Positions 9,828 through 21,718 of a stretch of 64,000 nt of DNA are shown piece by piece. The notes beneath the pieces are model-generated. The model did not search any database and had not been told where the DNA came from. It saw only the letters and a list, made by a program, of their open reading frames with translations. The stretch is from Paramarasmius palmivorus (taxonomy: Eukaryota; Basidiomycota; Agaricomycetes; Agaricales; Marasmiaceae), in the NCBI GenBank assembly GCA_037176845.1, contig JAYKXP010000055.1, positions 62,001-126,000 of the forward strand. Reading direction: 5' to 3'. Position numbers and translations under genes: made by a program. How positions within the stretch are numbered: position 1 is the first letter of the stretch; each line of letters begins with the position of its first letter.

Positions 9828-12800
9828 ATGTCCGTCCGAAAAACGAACCGAATCGCTGCTATCTATTCCAAGTTAGAGGCCTTCAGCGTCGAGAGTCTCT
9901 TCGTCAGAAAGAGACCGCCGGGGCCAAAAAGAACCATCTACATCAACCAAGAGCTGCCGGAGGAATATTGGGATCACAAGAAGAAGAGGGTCAAACGCGA
10001 GCATGTGTACACAACGAACCAGGTTATCACTTCCAAATACACCGTCATCACCTTCCTGCCACGAAATTTGCTCGAACAGTTCCGCCGAGTCGCCAATGTC
10101 TTCTTTGCAGGCATTGCGATCCTACAATTCTTCAGCAAGTTCTCCACGATCTCACCTGGTCTCGTCCTACTCCCAATTCTCATCGTTCTTACAATAACGG
10201 CGGCAAAGGATGGCTACGAAGACATTAAGCGGCATCAATCTGACCGGCGAGTCAACTATAGCACCACTCGTGTGCTCGAGGGAGGTGGATGGGTCAATCA
10301 CAACGTTACGAAGGGCAAAACGAAAACATTTCTCCGGGCAGTTGTCCCTGAGCGAATCCAGTTTCAGAAACGTAATTCACCGGACGTCGAAAAGGTGGAG
10401 ACCGTTGGGGATGTCACAAATGCAGGCTCGAGCACACCACCCGGTCTACCTCCTGACGTTGAATTTGACGATGGCGTGGTGATACCAGAACACGAGCATC
10501 ATCATTTTTGGGAGGATGATCCTGCGAAGAAGGTACCGCATTGGAAGCGAAGAGCCTGGGAGGATCTCCGAGTTGGCGATATTGTCAAAATCTGTGACAA
10601 CGAGCCCATACCCGCTGACATCCTTATCTGCGCTACTTCGGAGGAGGAGAACGTTGCGTTTGTGGAGACGAAGAACTTGGACGGAGAGACTAATCTCAAG
10701 TCGCGTCATGCAGTCTACGAATTGTCACACCTACGCAGCGCAAGGGAATGCGCCAACCCAGTCAACAGGTTTACGGTGGATCTCGATAGACCTGAAAACA
10801 ACATGTTCAGGCTGAACGCTCTGATCAAAACTGACTATGGTAACAAGACACAAGTCCCAGCCGACATCAGCATGGTTCTTCTACGAGGGACTGTGCTAAG
10901 GAATACCGGTTGGGTCATTGGTGTCGTCATGTTCACTGGAGAAGACACCAAGATTGTTCAGAACTCTGGAGGCACGCCAAGCAAACGTAGCAGGGTAGAG
11001 CGCCAGATGAATCCTCAGGTGTACGTTGCCTAATCGTTTTCGCATCCGAACATACACTGATGACTATTCAGGTTTCTCAACCTTCTCTTGCTCGCCTGTA
11101 TGGCTGTCGCTTGTGGCATTGCGGACTCTATCTTGGAACAACGTGACTATCCTAGAGGTGCTCTGTGGCTCTACGGAGATGATCAGCCTGATGATAATCC
11201 GAGAATAAATGGTCTGGTTACATGGGCTTTCGCACTCATCACGTAAGTGGTGCCCCCGTATTGATCCATGTTTATCGTTCTAAACTTGTCCTTTCCAGTT
11301 TCCAAAACATTGTTCCTATATCGCTTTACATCTCAATCGAAGCCGTTCGAACTGTCCAAGCCGCCTTCATCTTCTTTGACGCCGAGATCTACTACGAGAA
11401 AACACAACAACGGACTCTGGCAAGAACATGGAACCTTTCTGATGACTTGGGACAGATAGAATACATCTTTTCGGACAAGACGGGTACCCTAACTCAGGTT
11501 TGTCATGTCTCTATACAGCTCCCGTCTCTGCCCACTGATTCCCACTCCAGAACTCCATGATCTTCCGGCAATGTTCAATAGGCGGCAAAGTTTACATTGG
11601 TGATCCTGATGATATAGAACCTCCGAAGCAGAAAGACGCTACCGACATACAATCTAGCAGCAGCGATTCTCGGCCTTCATCCTCACCCCAAGTCCCTGGT
11701 GCTACCATTGATGCTCCCACCGACCCATTCAAAGCCAGTGCAGCACATTCTCCGAGTAACAAGCAGCCCGAATTCCACTCCCATGATCTGTCCGCCGATC
11801 TCGCCGAAGCACTCAACGCTAGCCCAGAGTCTCCCACGGCTGCTCATGCGCGTGCATTGAACGGGTTCTTTACGGTGTTGGGGCTTTGTCATACCGTGCT
11901 GACTGCGGTGGATAAAGAGACTGGGAGGATCGATTACAAGGCCCAGTCGCCCGATGAGGCTGCGTTGGTTCGGGCCGCGGCGGATATGGGATATGTTTTC
12001 CGAGGAAGGGATCGCGAGATCCTTTACCTACAAACTCCGATTTCCCTCGAGAATTATTCCGCTTCCGAGCAGAAGGGAGACGAGAGGGACGCGTTTGAGA
12101 AGTATGAGCTGTTGAATATCCTCGAGTTCACGAGTGCGAGGAAGAGGATGAGTGTGGTTGTGAGGAGGTTGGACGGCGATGATAGGAGATTGTTCTTGTT
12201 GATGAAAGGCGCCGATAATGTCGTGTTCGAGAGGTTGAAGAAGGGTGTTGACGAGCCTTTGAAGGAGCAAACCGAGATGCATCTAAGCGAGTTCGCGAAC
12301 AACGGTCTCAGGACATTGACTCTGGCGTATAAGATTATTCCGGAAGAGGAGTATGAAGCATGGAGCGAGAGGTACCACGAGGCAACAACTGCTATGGACG
12401 AAAGGGAAGAGAAGATTGAGAGGGTTTCGGACGAGCTCGAGCAAGACGTTAGACTGCTAGGGGCAACGGCCATAGAGGACAGCCTTCAAGACGGTGTTCC
12501 CGAAACTATCGCTGATCTAAAGAGGGCTGGAATCAAGGTTTGGGTTGCCACTGGAGACAAGTTGGAGACCGCAATTGGTACGTGATCTAGATATCCTGTT
12601 TGTCTTTGAAAGCTAACAATTTCACAGCCATTGGACACAGCACGAACTTGATCGGCAGGGAGTCAAACATCATCGTTATACGCGGAGGTGATGGTAGCTC
12701 ACGACCGGTCTATCAACAAATGGTTCGGGCTGTGGAAGAGTTCTTCCCGGAGAGTGATATCCTGGACGAGCATGGCGAAGTTGTTCGGACTCAGAACCTC

Positions 12801-14931
12801 CAGACAATTGCTTCTCGTACTAGCGAACATAGTCATCCTCGCGGGCATACTTTGCGGCGTACAGAGACAGGCATCAGTTCCATTGTCGGTTCAAATAATG
12901 GTGATCGTCCTGGAGGCTTTGTACTTGTCATTGATGGAAGCGCTTTGACACATGTGAGTACCCCGTACGAGATTTCCCGGTTCATCTACTCATCAGTCAT
13001 CCTCTTCAGGCACTTGGTGACGATAAGCACAAGGATCTGCTTCTCCGGCTTGCCATGTTGTGTGAAGGTGTTATTTGCTGCAGAGTTTCACCTTTGCAAA
13101 AGGCTCTAGTTGTAAGGCTTGTCAAAGACGGACTTGGCGCCATGACACTTGCTATCGGTGATGGTGCTAACGATGTCAGCATGATCCAGGTGAGTATTAG
13201 TACCCGTATTCGGTGGATAATAGTCACTGACACTTGCAAACAGGCTGCAGACGTAGGAGTTGGCATATCTGGTGAAGAGGGCTTGCAAGCCGTGAATGCT
13301 TCAGATTATGCAATTGCACAGGTGAGGACTAAAACTGTCTGGCAAAAAAAGGATGCTCATTGTTGTTCATGCAGTTCCGCTTCTTGAAACGGCTTCTTTT
13401 GGTTCACGGACACTGGTCTTACGCTCGGAATGCCAACATGTCAGCTCCTTCCTTGCTCCTCGTTTAAGTCGATTACTCACGTCCACTATAGGATCCTTAA
13501 CTTCTTCTACAAGAATGTGGTCTGTATTGGCGTGTTATGGTGGTACCAAATCTACTGTGCCTGGAGCTCTGCATAGTAAGTCAACCTTCGCGAAAAAGTA
13601 TTCCCATCTAAACATTTTGGTGCACAGTGCATTCGAGTACACGTATCTGCTCTTCTGGAACTCTTTCTGGACGATTGCACCCGTAATCGCCATTGGTATC
13701 TTTGATCGGATAGTTGGTGAGTCACCTCACCGTGTATAGCGAACACCTAAGTAACATATATCTGCAGACGCTCATGTACTCATGGATCTCCCCGAACTTT
13801 ACCGATTCGGCAGAGAAGGTCGATACTTTGGGATGAAGTGGTTCGTGTTGTATATCCTGGATGCTGTTTATCAGGTAGGTGTCGTATTATCTTCTACGCA
13901 GAATGACAATCTCTGATAACATCCTACAGTCGGTGGTAATCTTCTTCTTCATCAATTATGCCTACCGAGCACCCACACTTCGTACGGATGGATATAGTCA
14001 GAACCTGATTGAAATGTCAACGGTTCGTACGAATTTACGCACCTTATTATACCCATTCTAACTTCATAAACAGCCCATGGTTTTCGCCGCTGCTACTGTT
14101 GCCAATCTTTTCAATGGAATGAACACCTCGGTTTGGACAAGCTGGGTCTTCTTTGCCGTCTTTATAGGGATAATTTTGATTTGGGTATACACGGTAAGTC
14201 ACAATGCCATCGTTGGTGTTCGACTAATTAAAAAGTCCATTCAGGCCATCTATTCATTGATATCCCCCGGATGGTTTGTCACTCCTGTGTATGGAAACGA
14301 TCACATACTCTTCACGGCAGCCAACTTCTACTTCGTCATTCCTATCACACTTTGCCTCAGCATGCTCCCTCGCTACGTTAGCAAAGCGTACAAATTCATC
14401 TACGCTCCAGATGATATCGACATCATGCGATGGCAAAGGAAGCTACATCCTCATGACGCCGACTACGCGAAGGGCGCATTCCTCACCAATGAAGGATTAA
14501 CGGCTATGAGACATCATCCTCACGAACCATCCGATGCGATATCTAGACGAACCTCCAGGTCGGATAGTTTTGTTTCGGTTGCGCCTCCCAACGCTCGGGC
14601 GTCGTCACAGCCCCAATTCCAGCGGACAACGTCATCAAGGCCAAACTTACAGTCGAGCGTGTCTCTTGACTACAGATCTGCTAGTCGGACAGACATGTCC
14701 ACCGGAGTCAGGTCGGTGCATCGTGGTTTCGACTTTGCAACGGAGGAAGGTGGTGTAGCTATGCGTAGGATGCAGAGCAATCTTTCGGAGGTTAGATCCA
14801 GTAGCAGGAGGCATCTCCCAAGGACAACAGGCTCTGATTCTGCACCAAGACCGAAAAGTCGGGGGAAGGAAGGCCTCGAAAGGGTTCTGTCTGCGTCGAA
14901 GACTCTTTTGAGAAGGAAACCGCATTCGTAG
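9828..14931 (+). CDS. P4-type phospholipid-transporting ATPase (Dnf1/Dnf2-like), 1472 aa
   Basis: Fourteen exons join in frame: 9828-11020, 11072-11242, 11299-11497, 11551-12577, 12628-12953, 13010-13189, 13244-13321, 13375-13439, 13492-13575, 13628-13716, 13768-13874, 13930-14022, 14074-14193, 14245-14931. Visible P4 marks are DGET in the actuator domain (285-288), PISL in TM4 (461-464), the phosphorylation site DKTGTLT with Asp514, and [10 protein letters not shown] (from 1022). The N terminus has the FRRVANVFF stretch of TM1. The C-terminal tail after the last membrane span is about 200 residues, rich in Ser and Arg, and could be a regulatory region. Known role: moving phospholipids from the outer to the cytosolic leaflet with a Cdc50-type partner, usually at plasma membrane and Golgi/endosomes. 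All intron phases agree, so the gene appears intact. Confidence 0.95.
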
Positions 14932-15526
14932 GACTTCATAGTTTTTTTTCTTCTTATGACTCGGACCCTCAACCTAGGTACGACCTCTTCACGACCAATC
15001 TACACAGCACATCTTGGTAATCATCGATCTTTGGGCCTTACACTAGACATCCTTTTATCCAGTAATCGTGGACTACTACCACCGTTTAGCTGTTATCCCT
15101 GCTTTGTATGTGGCATCCATCTGTACAATCCATAGCAGTTTCGACCTATAGCTTGCTGTAACATATAGTTAACGAATATCATACGCGTATTTATGATTCT
15201 CACTCCACACATGCTCAAGATCACCTTGTTCTAATTGGCCACGCAATGTTGAACAATGGTATAGAGGGTAATGTATAGTAGGGTATGCAATTAACGAATG
15301 CTTCACAAACTTCGAGCTAATGCAAACAGGAATGACAGGTGTGTGTGATACAAGTTCCAGAACGCGAAGATCCAAAATCAGATATGTAAACAATACTCGA
15401 GTCCCAAAATCAAATAATAAAACCGATGGGAACTGAACGAATAGCCTAAACCCAAGTTCGATGAGACTGAGGCTTATGCCAATAGGACGAGGAACACGCA
15501 CATCTCTAGTACTTTCTTTGGTACTT
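14932..15526. other. Convergent 3' region
   Basis: Between the 3' ends of the flippase (+) and the SH3 protein (-). AT-rich with poly-T and AATAATAAA-like tracts fitting 3' UTRs and polyadenylation. No gene seen. Confidence 0.5.
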
Positions 15527-16552
15527 TCACTTCGACCTGTTACTCAAACTGCTTGATCTCTTCAAGTCTGGTTTCGCATCCTGTGCTCCACCTCCACCCC
15601 GTTCTAAGCACTCCACCGGGACCATACCACGTTGCTGTCCAGCATTCTCACAAAGTGCCCATCCATCATCATACTCCTGCAACACCTTTATCGTTTCACC
15701 TGTTGTGATCCACAACTCATCATCCAAATTAGGTATGAACGTGCACCGAACGATTGTACCGCCGACAATAGGCGGGTTAAACGAGGACGGGGGCGGCGGG
15801 ACAACGACAGGAGGCTGTGCTTGTGGAGGTGGTGGAATGGCAACAGATCCAGGTCGTACACCACCAGGGAGGAGACTTGCTGGTATAGGCGGTACAGGAG
15901 GTGCAGGTTCCGAAGGAGGACCATAACCTGAAGCATCCCTAAAGGCCTGTATAGCGGGAGTGTTCAACGGCACAGTTGTCATGGCAGGCTGTGGTGGTGA
16001 AACACCTCCGGACCAGTTGTTTCTCCTGTCCTTCCTGTTCGCAATCATTCGCTTCCTGAACAGAAACACGATGATGGCGGCGAGTATTACAACCACTGCA
16101 ATAGCGATACCTGCGATAGCGCCTCCACTGAGCTTAGTGCTGCCTAACGAGGTAGTAGATTCAACGCTTGGCGAACTCTCCACGGCATTGGAACCAGCCC
16201 CGGATATGGTAGCTGGAGGGAATGGGGATGCACTAGGCTCCAGAGTAGGTTTCTCCGTCGTTTCCGAACTTGTCGCGCCTTGGGAAGTCGAAATCGAGGT
16301 CCTGGACTCGGAGGAAGTGCTGGACGTTGTGGATGTAGTGCTAGTGCGGGAAGCGGACGTTCGTGTCCCTGTAGCCAATGTCCTAGTGACGGTCAGGGTG
16401 ATAGCTCCAGTGATTGGCTGTCCTCCACTTAAGGTGATATCGTCGGCATCCACGACTTGAGGAGCGCGCTTCCGATACTCGAAGCCCCGCGCAGCGGGAC
16501 GTCTTCTCTCCACAACCTGTTGGGCTCGTCGCTGGGCACTCGTATCGGACAT
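15527..16552 (-). CDS. Single-pass membrane protein with SH3 domain (341 aa)
   Basis: One uninterrupted reading frame from ATG at 16552. Residues about 40-140 are Ser/Thr-rich (many TST and SST runs), suggesting an O-glycosylated outer region. A transmembrane helix spans about 143-166 (GGAIAGIAIAVVVILAAI), followed by basic residues (RKRMIANRKDRR), so the C terminus should be cytosolic. A Pro-rich linker (PPPPQAQPP, PPPPSS) leads to an SH3 domain at about 266-318, with DDELWITTGETI, DDGWALCEN and a GMVPVECLE end. There is no clear cleavable signal peptide. The layout resembles Fus1/Sho1-type surface signalling adaptors, but no specific ortholog can be named. Being intronless is unusual here. 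Confidence 0.8.
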   Translation of the reverse strand: MSDTSAQRRAQQVVERRRPAARGFEYRKRAPQVVDADDITLSGGQPITGAITLTVTRTLATGTRTSASRTSTTSTTSSTSSESRTSISTSQGATSSETTEKPTLEPSASPFPPATISGAGSNAVESSPSVESTTSLGSTKLSGGAIAGIAIAVVVILAAIIVFLFRKRMIANRKDRRNNWSGGVSPPQPAMTTVPLNTPAIQAFRDASGYGPPSEPAPPVPPIPASLLPGGVRPGSVAIPPPPQAQPPVVVPPPPSSFNPPIVGGTIVRCTFIPNLDDELWITTGETIKVLQEYDDGWALCENAGQQRGMVPVECLERGGGGAQDAKPDLKRSSSLSNRSK

Positions 16553-17188
16553 GATTAAGAAATTTGAAGGAATGGAAACGTCGTTGAGGGAAAGGGTGGA
16601 TTAACAAATGCCAGCGAACGAGAAGTTGGGTCTGTCACGCCAGTCAACAGCGAGCAAGAGAAGGAAAGTAAGTACACGAAAGAGATAAGGAAAGAGGAAT
16701 GATGAGAGAAAGAGGAGCTGGTACCAAGCAAGCCCTGGCAAATTGGGCCCGAATGAGGCACATTGCTATAAGTAATGATGGGCTCATGTGCCAACGCATT
16801 ATGCCGTCCGGTCTTGTAGTGACGGACAACCCGGTAACCAACCATTTCATTGATCATCTATTTACAACATTGAACACTATTCATCTATGCATGGAAGCAG
16901 ACGTGAGCAAAGAAAGGTTGTCCACCATTCTACATTCAAGTTTAGCAGTGTAGCGCATTGGAGGGGTTGTACTGGCCTTTCATGAAGGAGGCAGAAATGC
17001 TTCAGAGCAATCAGAGCGAGTGGTCGCCAAGCAACATCTATCTGCCAGAACTATGAATAGCATTATTTTCACACTGCAGTGTGGGCTGAGTCGAGAACGA
17101 AACGAGTCCAGGCACAACGTGCTCTTGACCGGCTTTGCCTGTTTGGAACATTCAAGATGATAGTATGAGGCATTTGAACAGCACCGGA
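16553..17188. other. Intergenic
   Basis: Promoter side of the SH3 protein gene. A TTTCTCTCATCATTCC-like pyrimidine tract lies upstream on the minus strand. No gene seen. Confidence 0.4.
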
Positions 17189-17830
17189 TTACGACCGTAT
17201 GTCACAATACAACTCTGTAGTACAACAGCATAAGACGCACCGTTGGACCCACTGGTACCGAGGAATAGCTACCATTCTGCTAATACCCCCTCGAAATTCT
17301 TCCGGAACTCGCGCAACGAGAAGCTTTAAAGGCTTGACAGCGCTCGAAGATCTGCCGCTAGGGATACCCGACGAGGAGAAAAAGGATAGGGCGTTCACAT
17401 ACGCGTGAGCAGGTGACATGTTCTGGAAGGGAAGAGGCGCAGACCAGATATTCGGAACAAGTTACATGGATAGGAAATATTGCTGTACCCATGAAAGGAT
17501 AAGTCGATATCGCCCAAACCCCTTCCATTCCAACGGCAATCCCAATTAACATGGTGGCACCACTACTCAAAACTAGTAAACGCGACCTAGAACCGGGAAC
17601 GTGTCAAACGTCTATCCACACACTAATAGTCAAAAAGCTCACCTGGAAGCGAAACTCCCTATACTACTTGAGCTTGCAGGATGTCCGATTCCCTGTTATA
17701 TTTCCCCAAGTAACCAATTCACCATTCATCATCAACAACCGACACAAATCGCTTGCAAGCCGAGGCCGAAAGGTTGTAGCCGATTCTGAAGATCCAAGCC
17801 TAAAGAATCAGTCTACTTGGCAATAACCTG
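17189..17830 (-). CDS. Possible gene, model unresolved
   Basis: The minus strand has exon-like stretches with good splice motifs. Near 17690-17650, GIGHPASSSSIGSFASR ends at GTGAGC. It can join in phase to SRLLVLSSGATMLIGIAVGM (about 17590-17480), a hydrophobic, membrane-like segment ending at a GTACAG donor. A further stretch (17416-17220; MSPAHAYVNALSFFSSSG and KPLKLLVARVPEEFRGG) looks coding but is out of phase with the previous exon. No family recognised. Either the exon choice is wrong or there is a one-base shift. Confidence 0.3.
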
Positions 17831-18635
17831 AGATAGTGACCGGGCAGGTCGGTTTCGTGGCCAATATGATGGTACAGCTTTGGATGTTGAATGAAGCACC
17901 GCCTAATGACTCCACTAATCGTGAGCTGGCGTGTTGTGCGCATCATATCAGTGATGCCCGCCTTCAATGTTTCCACTATAAATCGATCACCTCGAGGCAG
18001 ACTGACAATGATCGCAAAAGGGTCGCGAAAGAACCATCGAGACTCGGGCTCGAGCTTGTTGTAGAGCTAACAAAAGGCCTTCTATATTTATTCAGGCTGA
18101 TCGTCATTTTACATCGATGAAGTTGAGCGCGAAAAAGGACATCCAAAAGTATATACCTGTTGGAAGTTGGTGAGCATTCTTTGCGCATTCATGAAATACA
18201 GACGCACCACTTTCCAGTTAGCCTCACTGAGCTGCATCACTTTAGGCCTGCGACGATCTTCATAGCTTCAACCAATATCAAGATACATGAGGGAATTTCT
18301 CTCAGAGATCATCAAGCAGCTACAGCGAAACTAGTCGCTACGTTTGCTCGATACATCGAAAGTGATGGATCATGGATCATGGAAGTCGAGAAGGAGAGAA
18401 GATTCACGTGATGCTATCCGCAGAGAAATTTTCAGGCTCCGATGATTTGAGCTTTCCGCTCGCTTAACCTTCTAATTCTTGCAAACGCTGATATTTGCTA
18501 GGGAAATCAAAGGGAAATCAAATAATTTACAATGCTAGGTATGATACAAGTTATTTGTGCTGTACTTTACACTGATTTTTCCTTCATTCTTCTCGTACAG
18601 ATTCGTGGTTCAATCATGCTTCTCTTCGCGCTTTT
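17831..18635. other. Intergenic, no gene supported
   Basis: Spacer between the unresolved gene at 17.2-17.8 kb and the DUF3429 gene. Short frames only; a duplicated AGGGAAATCAAA motif occurs near 18500-18520. Confidence 0.4.
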
Positions 18636-19856
18636 TCAACGTAACAAAAAGGCATCGCCTTGCGCACCAGTGTCGACGGAGCTGACGGGTCCAGCAACCT
18701 TGCCTTCCTTTTCGTGCATAAGCTCCTTCCTCTGTTCCCTTATGAGCTGCAGATCATGAGAGATGAAACCATGGCCGGCAACGGGTCCGTAATAGGACGT
18801 TCCAGCAAGGGAGCCGATGATGCTATCATTGCTATAAGCAACACCTCGTACAGGGAGAATTGAGGCGACTTACCAGGTACCGACAATCAAGGAGAGGTAG
18901 AAGCGGTACTGCGAATACCATTTGGGAGCTGCAAAGTTGCATATCAGTCAGTCTATCTCAAACACTTTCGTTCCAGGCTACTCACTCCATCCCATAGACG
19001 TAGCCTTGGAATCAGCCCACCAAAGACTGGTGAACCCAACCCATTGCACTAGAAGAGCAGTCATTGGCTGCAAGGCGAGGGTAGGCCATGCGAACAACAC
19101 GGGTGCGACGCCCAATGCTAGCCGGCGATATCCTTGGTGACCGCCTAGGCCAGCGAATTCCATACCCCAATGAAGGGTGCCTGAAATGGGACAAAGTAAG
19201 CTTTCCATGCAAGATGTAGTAGATAAAATCTAACCGAGAGACGACAGGAGGATCGCACCGTATGTCACTTGGACGTTCAGTGCTTGATCCAAGACGGTGA
19301 GGGCAACGCCCGGATCGATGTGGGGAGAAAGACCACTGGCCGCTAGACCAGCTTCGTAGGCAAGGTAAACAGTTGTTGCGGAGGCACCGAGATATGGAAG
19401 GGTTCCTGTATAGTGTTGTCAATGTCGTTTTCCTTTGTCTACCGTAGAACTTCGACTAACCTGCCAGGCCGAGTGTTAGAACTGGCCTTGGGACCTCGGA
19501 GGCGATTGCACCAGTAATTCCGAGCTACGCTTCTTCAGCGAAGGGCATCGTTAGGCAGATATCTGAGACTCACGAACGACTCGTTCTTCTTCGTTTGAAT
19601 GTTGTCTTGCGTCATGTTTCCTCCAGCAATGACTTTGGCGATATCAGCTGCTGCATTGCCAGACTCTTCTTTGATGTTCAAGGCAGCATGGTCGAATGTT
19701 TGACTAGCTGGTCGATTTGAGACAGTACTAGCCACGGTTCGGCGATGAAGAAGAGTTGAATTGAGGAGAGTAGGTCGTGCGATAGGACTTTTGCCCAATG
19801 TCCTAAGGGCGAAAGGGGGTCATGGAACGAGAAACAAGTCGAGGAATGGTGTTCAT
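18636..19856 (-). CDS. Mitochondrial DUF3429 (TMEM69-like) membrane protein
   Basis: Exons at 19856?-19574, 19524-19461, 19405-19235, 19180-18986, 18928-18874 and 18831-18636 join in phase from 19574 downward. Matches to the DUF3429/TMEM69 family: PRPVLTLGLAGTLPYLGAS, the VQVTYGAILLSSLGTLHWG segment, a GYRRLALGVAPVLFAWPTL helix and the SLWWADSKATSMGW loop, with several membrane helices and a Lys/Glu-rich C terminus. The family sits in the mitochondrial inner membrane; its function is unknown. The N terminus is presequence-like in two frames: MNTIPRLVSRSMTPFRP from the ATG at 19856, then a stop, and in another frame LGKSPIARPTLLNSTLLHRR. A one-base shift or an odd short intron near 19803-19815 is needed to connect them. 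Confidence 0.8.
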
Positions 19857-20256
19857 AGTGGTGGAAATAAGTAGGCAAGAGCTTAGAACACATTTCCGTC
19901 TTATAGGGTCATGGGGAGCACTGTGAACAAGACATGACATCATAATGTGGCCCGTGCGCGGAGCACTACACCAACGATTCTATTAGCAAGCCCGTTGTGA
20001 ATCGACTCTTCTAACTTCTACTGACTAAAAAGAAAAGATACGTCATAGACTAACTGATACAGACTGCGGTAGATCAAAAAAAAAGTACAGAGCACTAATC
20101 GAAAGTCGAAGTAGATAACGATATAGTTGAAACGAAGTGGAAAGGGGTGATGTGCGAAGGTCGAAAGTTGAATGATTGAGAGTGCATGTGGGGACATGTA
20201 GGTGGCGATAATGATACAACGAGCAGAATCCGAATCCATCCATAAGAGTCATAATT

Positions 20257-21718
20257 TTACCATTTGGCTTCTTCCCTGATGGGAAGCAACTTGACATATC
20301 TGTTCTTCTTCACCTCTTGACCGTCGGCACCAAAGTACCGAGTCGTCTGGTAACTCCAGTGTAACGACCTAAACAACACTTGAATCAGGATACTAACGAA
20401 CTTCACGACATAGAGGCTAACGCACCCAACGATCCAATTTTGGAGGCCCGTGATATACTGTTGGACCATATCATCCACCTCGGGACTCCAAGAGGGAATG
20501 TTCTTCCTGTTCTCATTGAAGTTTTCGATGGTCTGCCGACAGAGTTCACCAACATAGTCAATAGCGCCTTGAAGCGTGTGGCCATGGTGCTTCATCAGGA
20601 TAACGATCATGTTGTGCGTATCCCCTCGGGCTTGCTCGACATTGTACGAGAAGATGTCCTATTGCAAAGTTACACGGTGAGCTCGGGGTATGGCGCAACT
20701 GCGAGGAAATACTAACGTTAGACCATGTAACGAGGTCGTTGGTGTACTGGTTGAGGGCCATGATGACAGGATCTGCGGCAACATACTCGGGAAGATCGAT
20801 ACCGAGGGCGTACCTAGAAGGAACGAGGAGGGTCAGCGAACCGTCTAAATGAGGCCAACAGACTACTTACTCAATCAGAGCCCAGCATGGCTTGCAGCCT
20901 ATTCAACAAGGTAATGTAAGCACGCAGTGAGAAACTCTGAGTGAAAGGTATGGCGTACCCGAAGTATCTCTTCGAACATCGATATAGGACTCCAAGTCTG
21001 GGATGACATCGGCGTCCCGGGCTTTGGTCTGGATGTTGACAGCCTCAAAAAACAGCTCAAGCGTCTCTTTGAAACGAGCTTGGCAGCCGGGTCCAGCGTC
21101 GCGGATGCATCGGCCCCAGAAGCTGTCATCGGAGAAGGAGCCATCAGTACAAGTCAACGCCACAGGTATAAGAAAAACACGCTTACTCTCTAGCGAGCTT
21201 CGCTGCGTTGATTTCCTCTTCGGGTTGCACTTTTCCGGTCTGGTGCGTAGGCCGATAGAACTCGGTGAACCATAACGCGTTCATGACAGAGTCAGCAAGG
21301 ACGTCCGTGTCATTGGTCATCATGCCGTCGCTGATATTGTCCCTGTGGCGAACACGAGACAAACTTCAGTAAAAATAGATAGCACAGCCAAAGAGAATCC
21401 GACTCACAGATGGAAAAGATAATTCATGAAGTCAGAGACGACGCGAAGCCTCTCGTCGGGACACGAGTTATAGCAGTACGCTGTCAGCTCACCAGCTTGG
21501 AGACCATAGAGAGCCTTCCTGCGCTTCTCATTGAGCATGGGACAGTTAACGTCGAGCCACTTGACAGATTGTGCTGCTACGGCATCGCCATTGGAATGAT
21601 ACACGAGAGGGAAAGAACAATGAGAGGGAAGGTCAGGAAGGATGAAGTGATCCGGGGTTTCTTGAGAAGCCTCTTTGGTAACAGGAACGGTAGGATGAAG
21701 AGCTGGTTCGACGGCCAT
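20257..21718 (-). CDS. Sesquiterpene synthase, class I (366 aa)
   Basis: Seven exons (21718-21408, 21342-21187, 21122-20959, 20898-20871, 20813-20717, 20658-20426, 20368-20257) join in frame to 366 residues. The metal-binding motifs are present: DNISD (105-109, the aspartate-rich motif with Asn in second place) and the NSE motif NDIFSYNVE (252-260). An RY pair near the C terminus (340-341) is also conserved in fungal enzymes. These enzymes cyclise farnesyl diphosphate in the cytosol with three Mg2+. The product cannot be predicted from the sequence. I chose the ATG at 21718 because it gives a family-typical N terminus (HFILPDLPSH); an upstream in-frame Met at 21841 would add 41 residues. No tailoring enzyme lies next to it, so it appears to be a stand-alone synthase. 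Confidence 0.9.

Noticed and set aside
15960..16460. 166-codon plus-strand frame opposite the SH3 protein
   Set aside because: Antisense shadow of a Ser/Thr/Ala-rich coding region.
18636..19856. Initial idea of a FUN34/GPR1 acetate transporter
   Set aside because: The translated exons match DUF3429/TMEM69 motifs (GTLHWG, ADSKATSMGW), not the NPxPxGL motif of FUN34.
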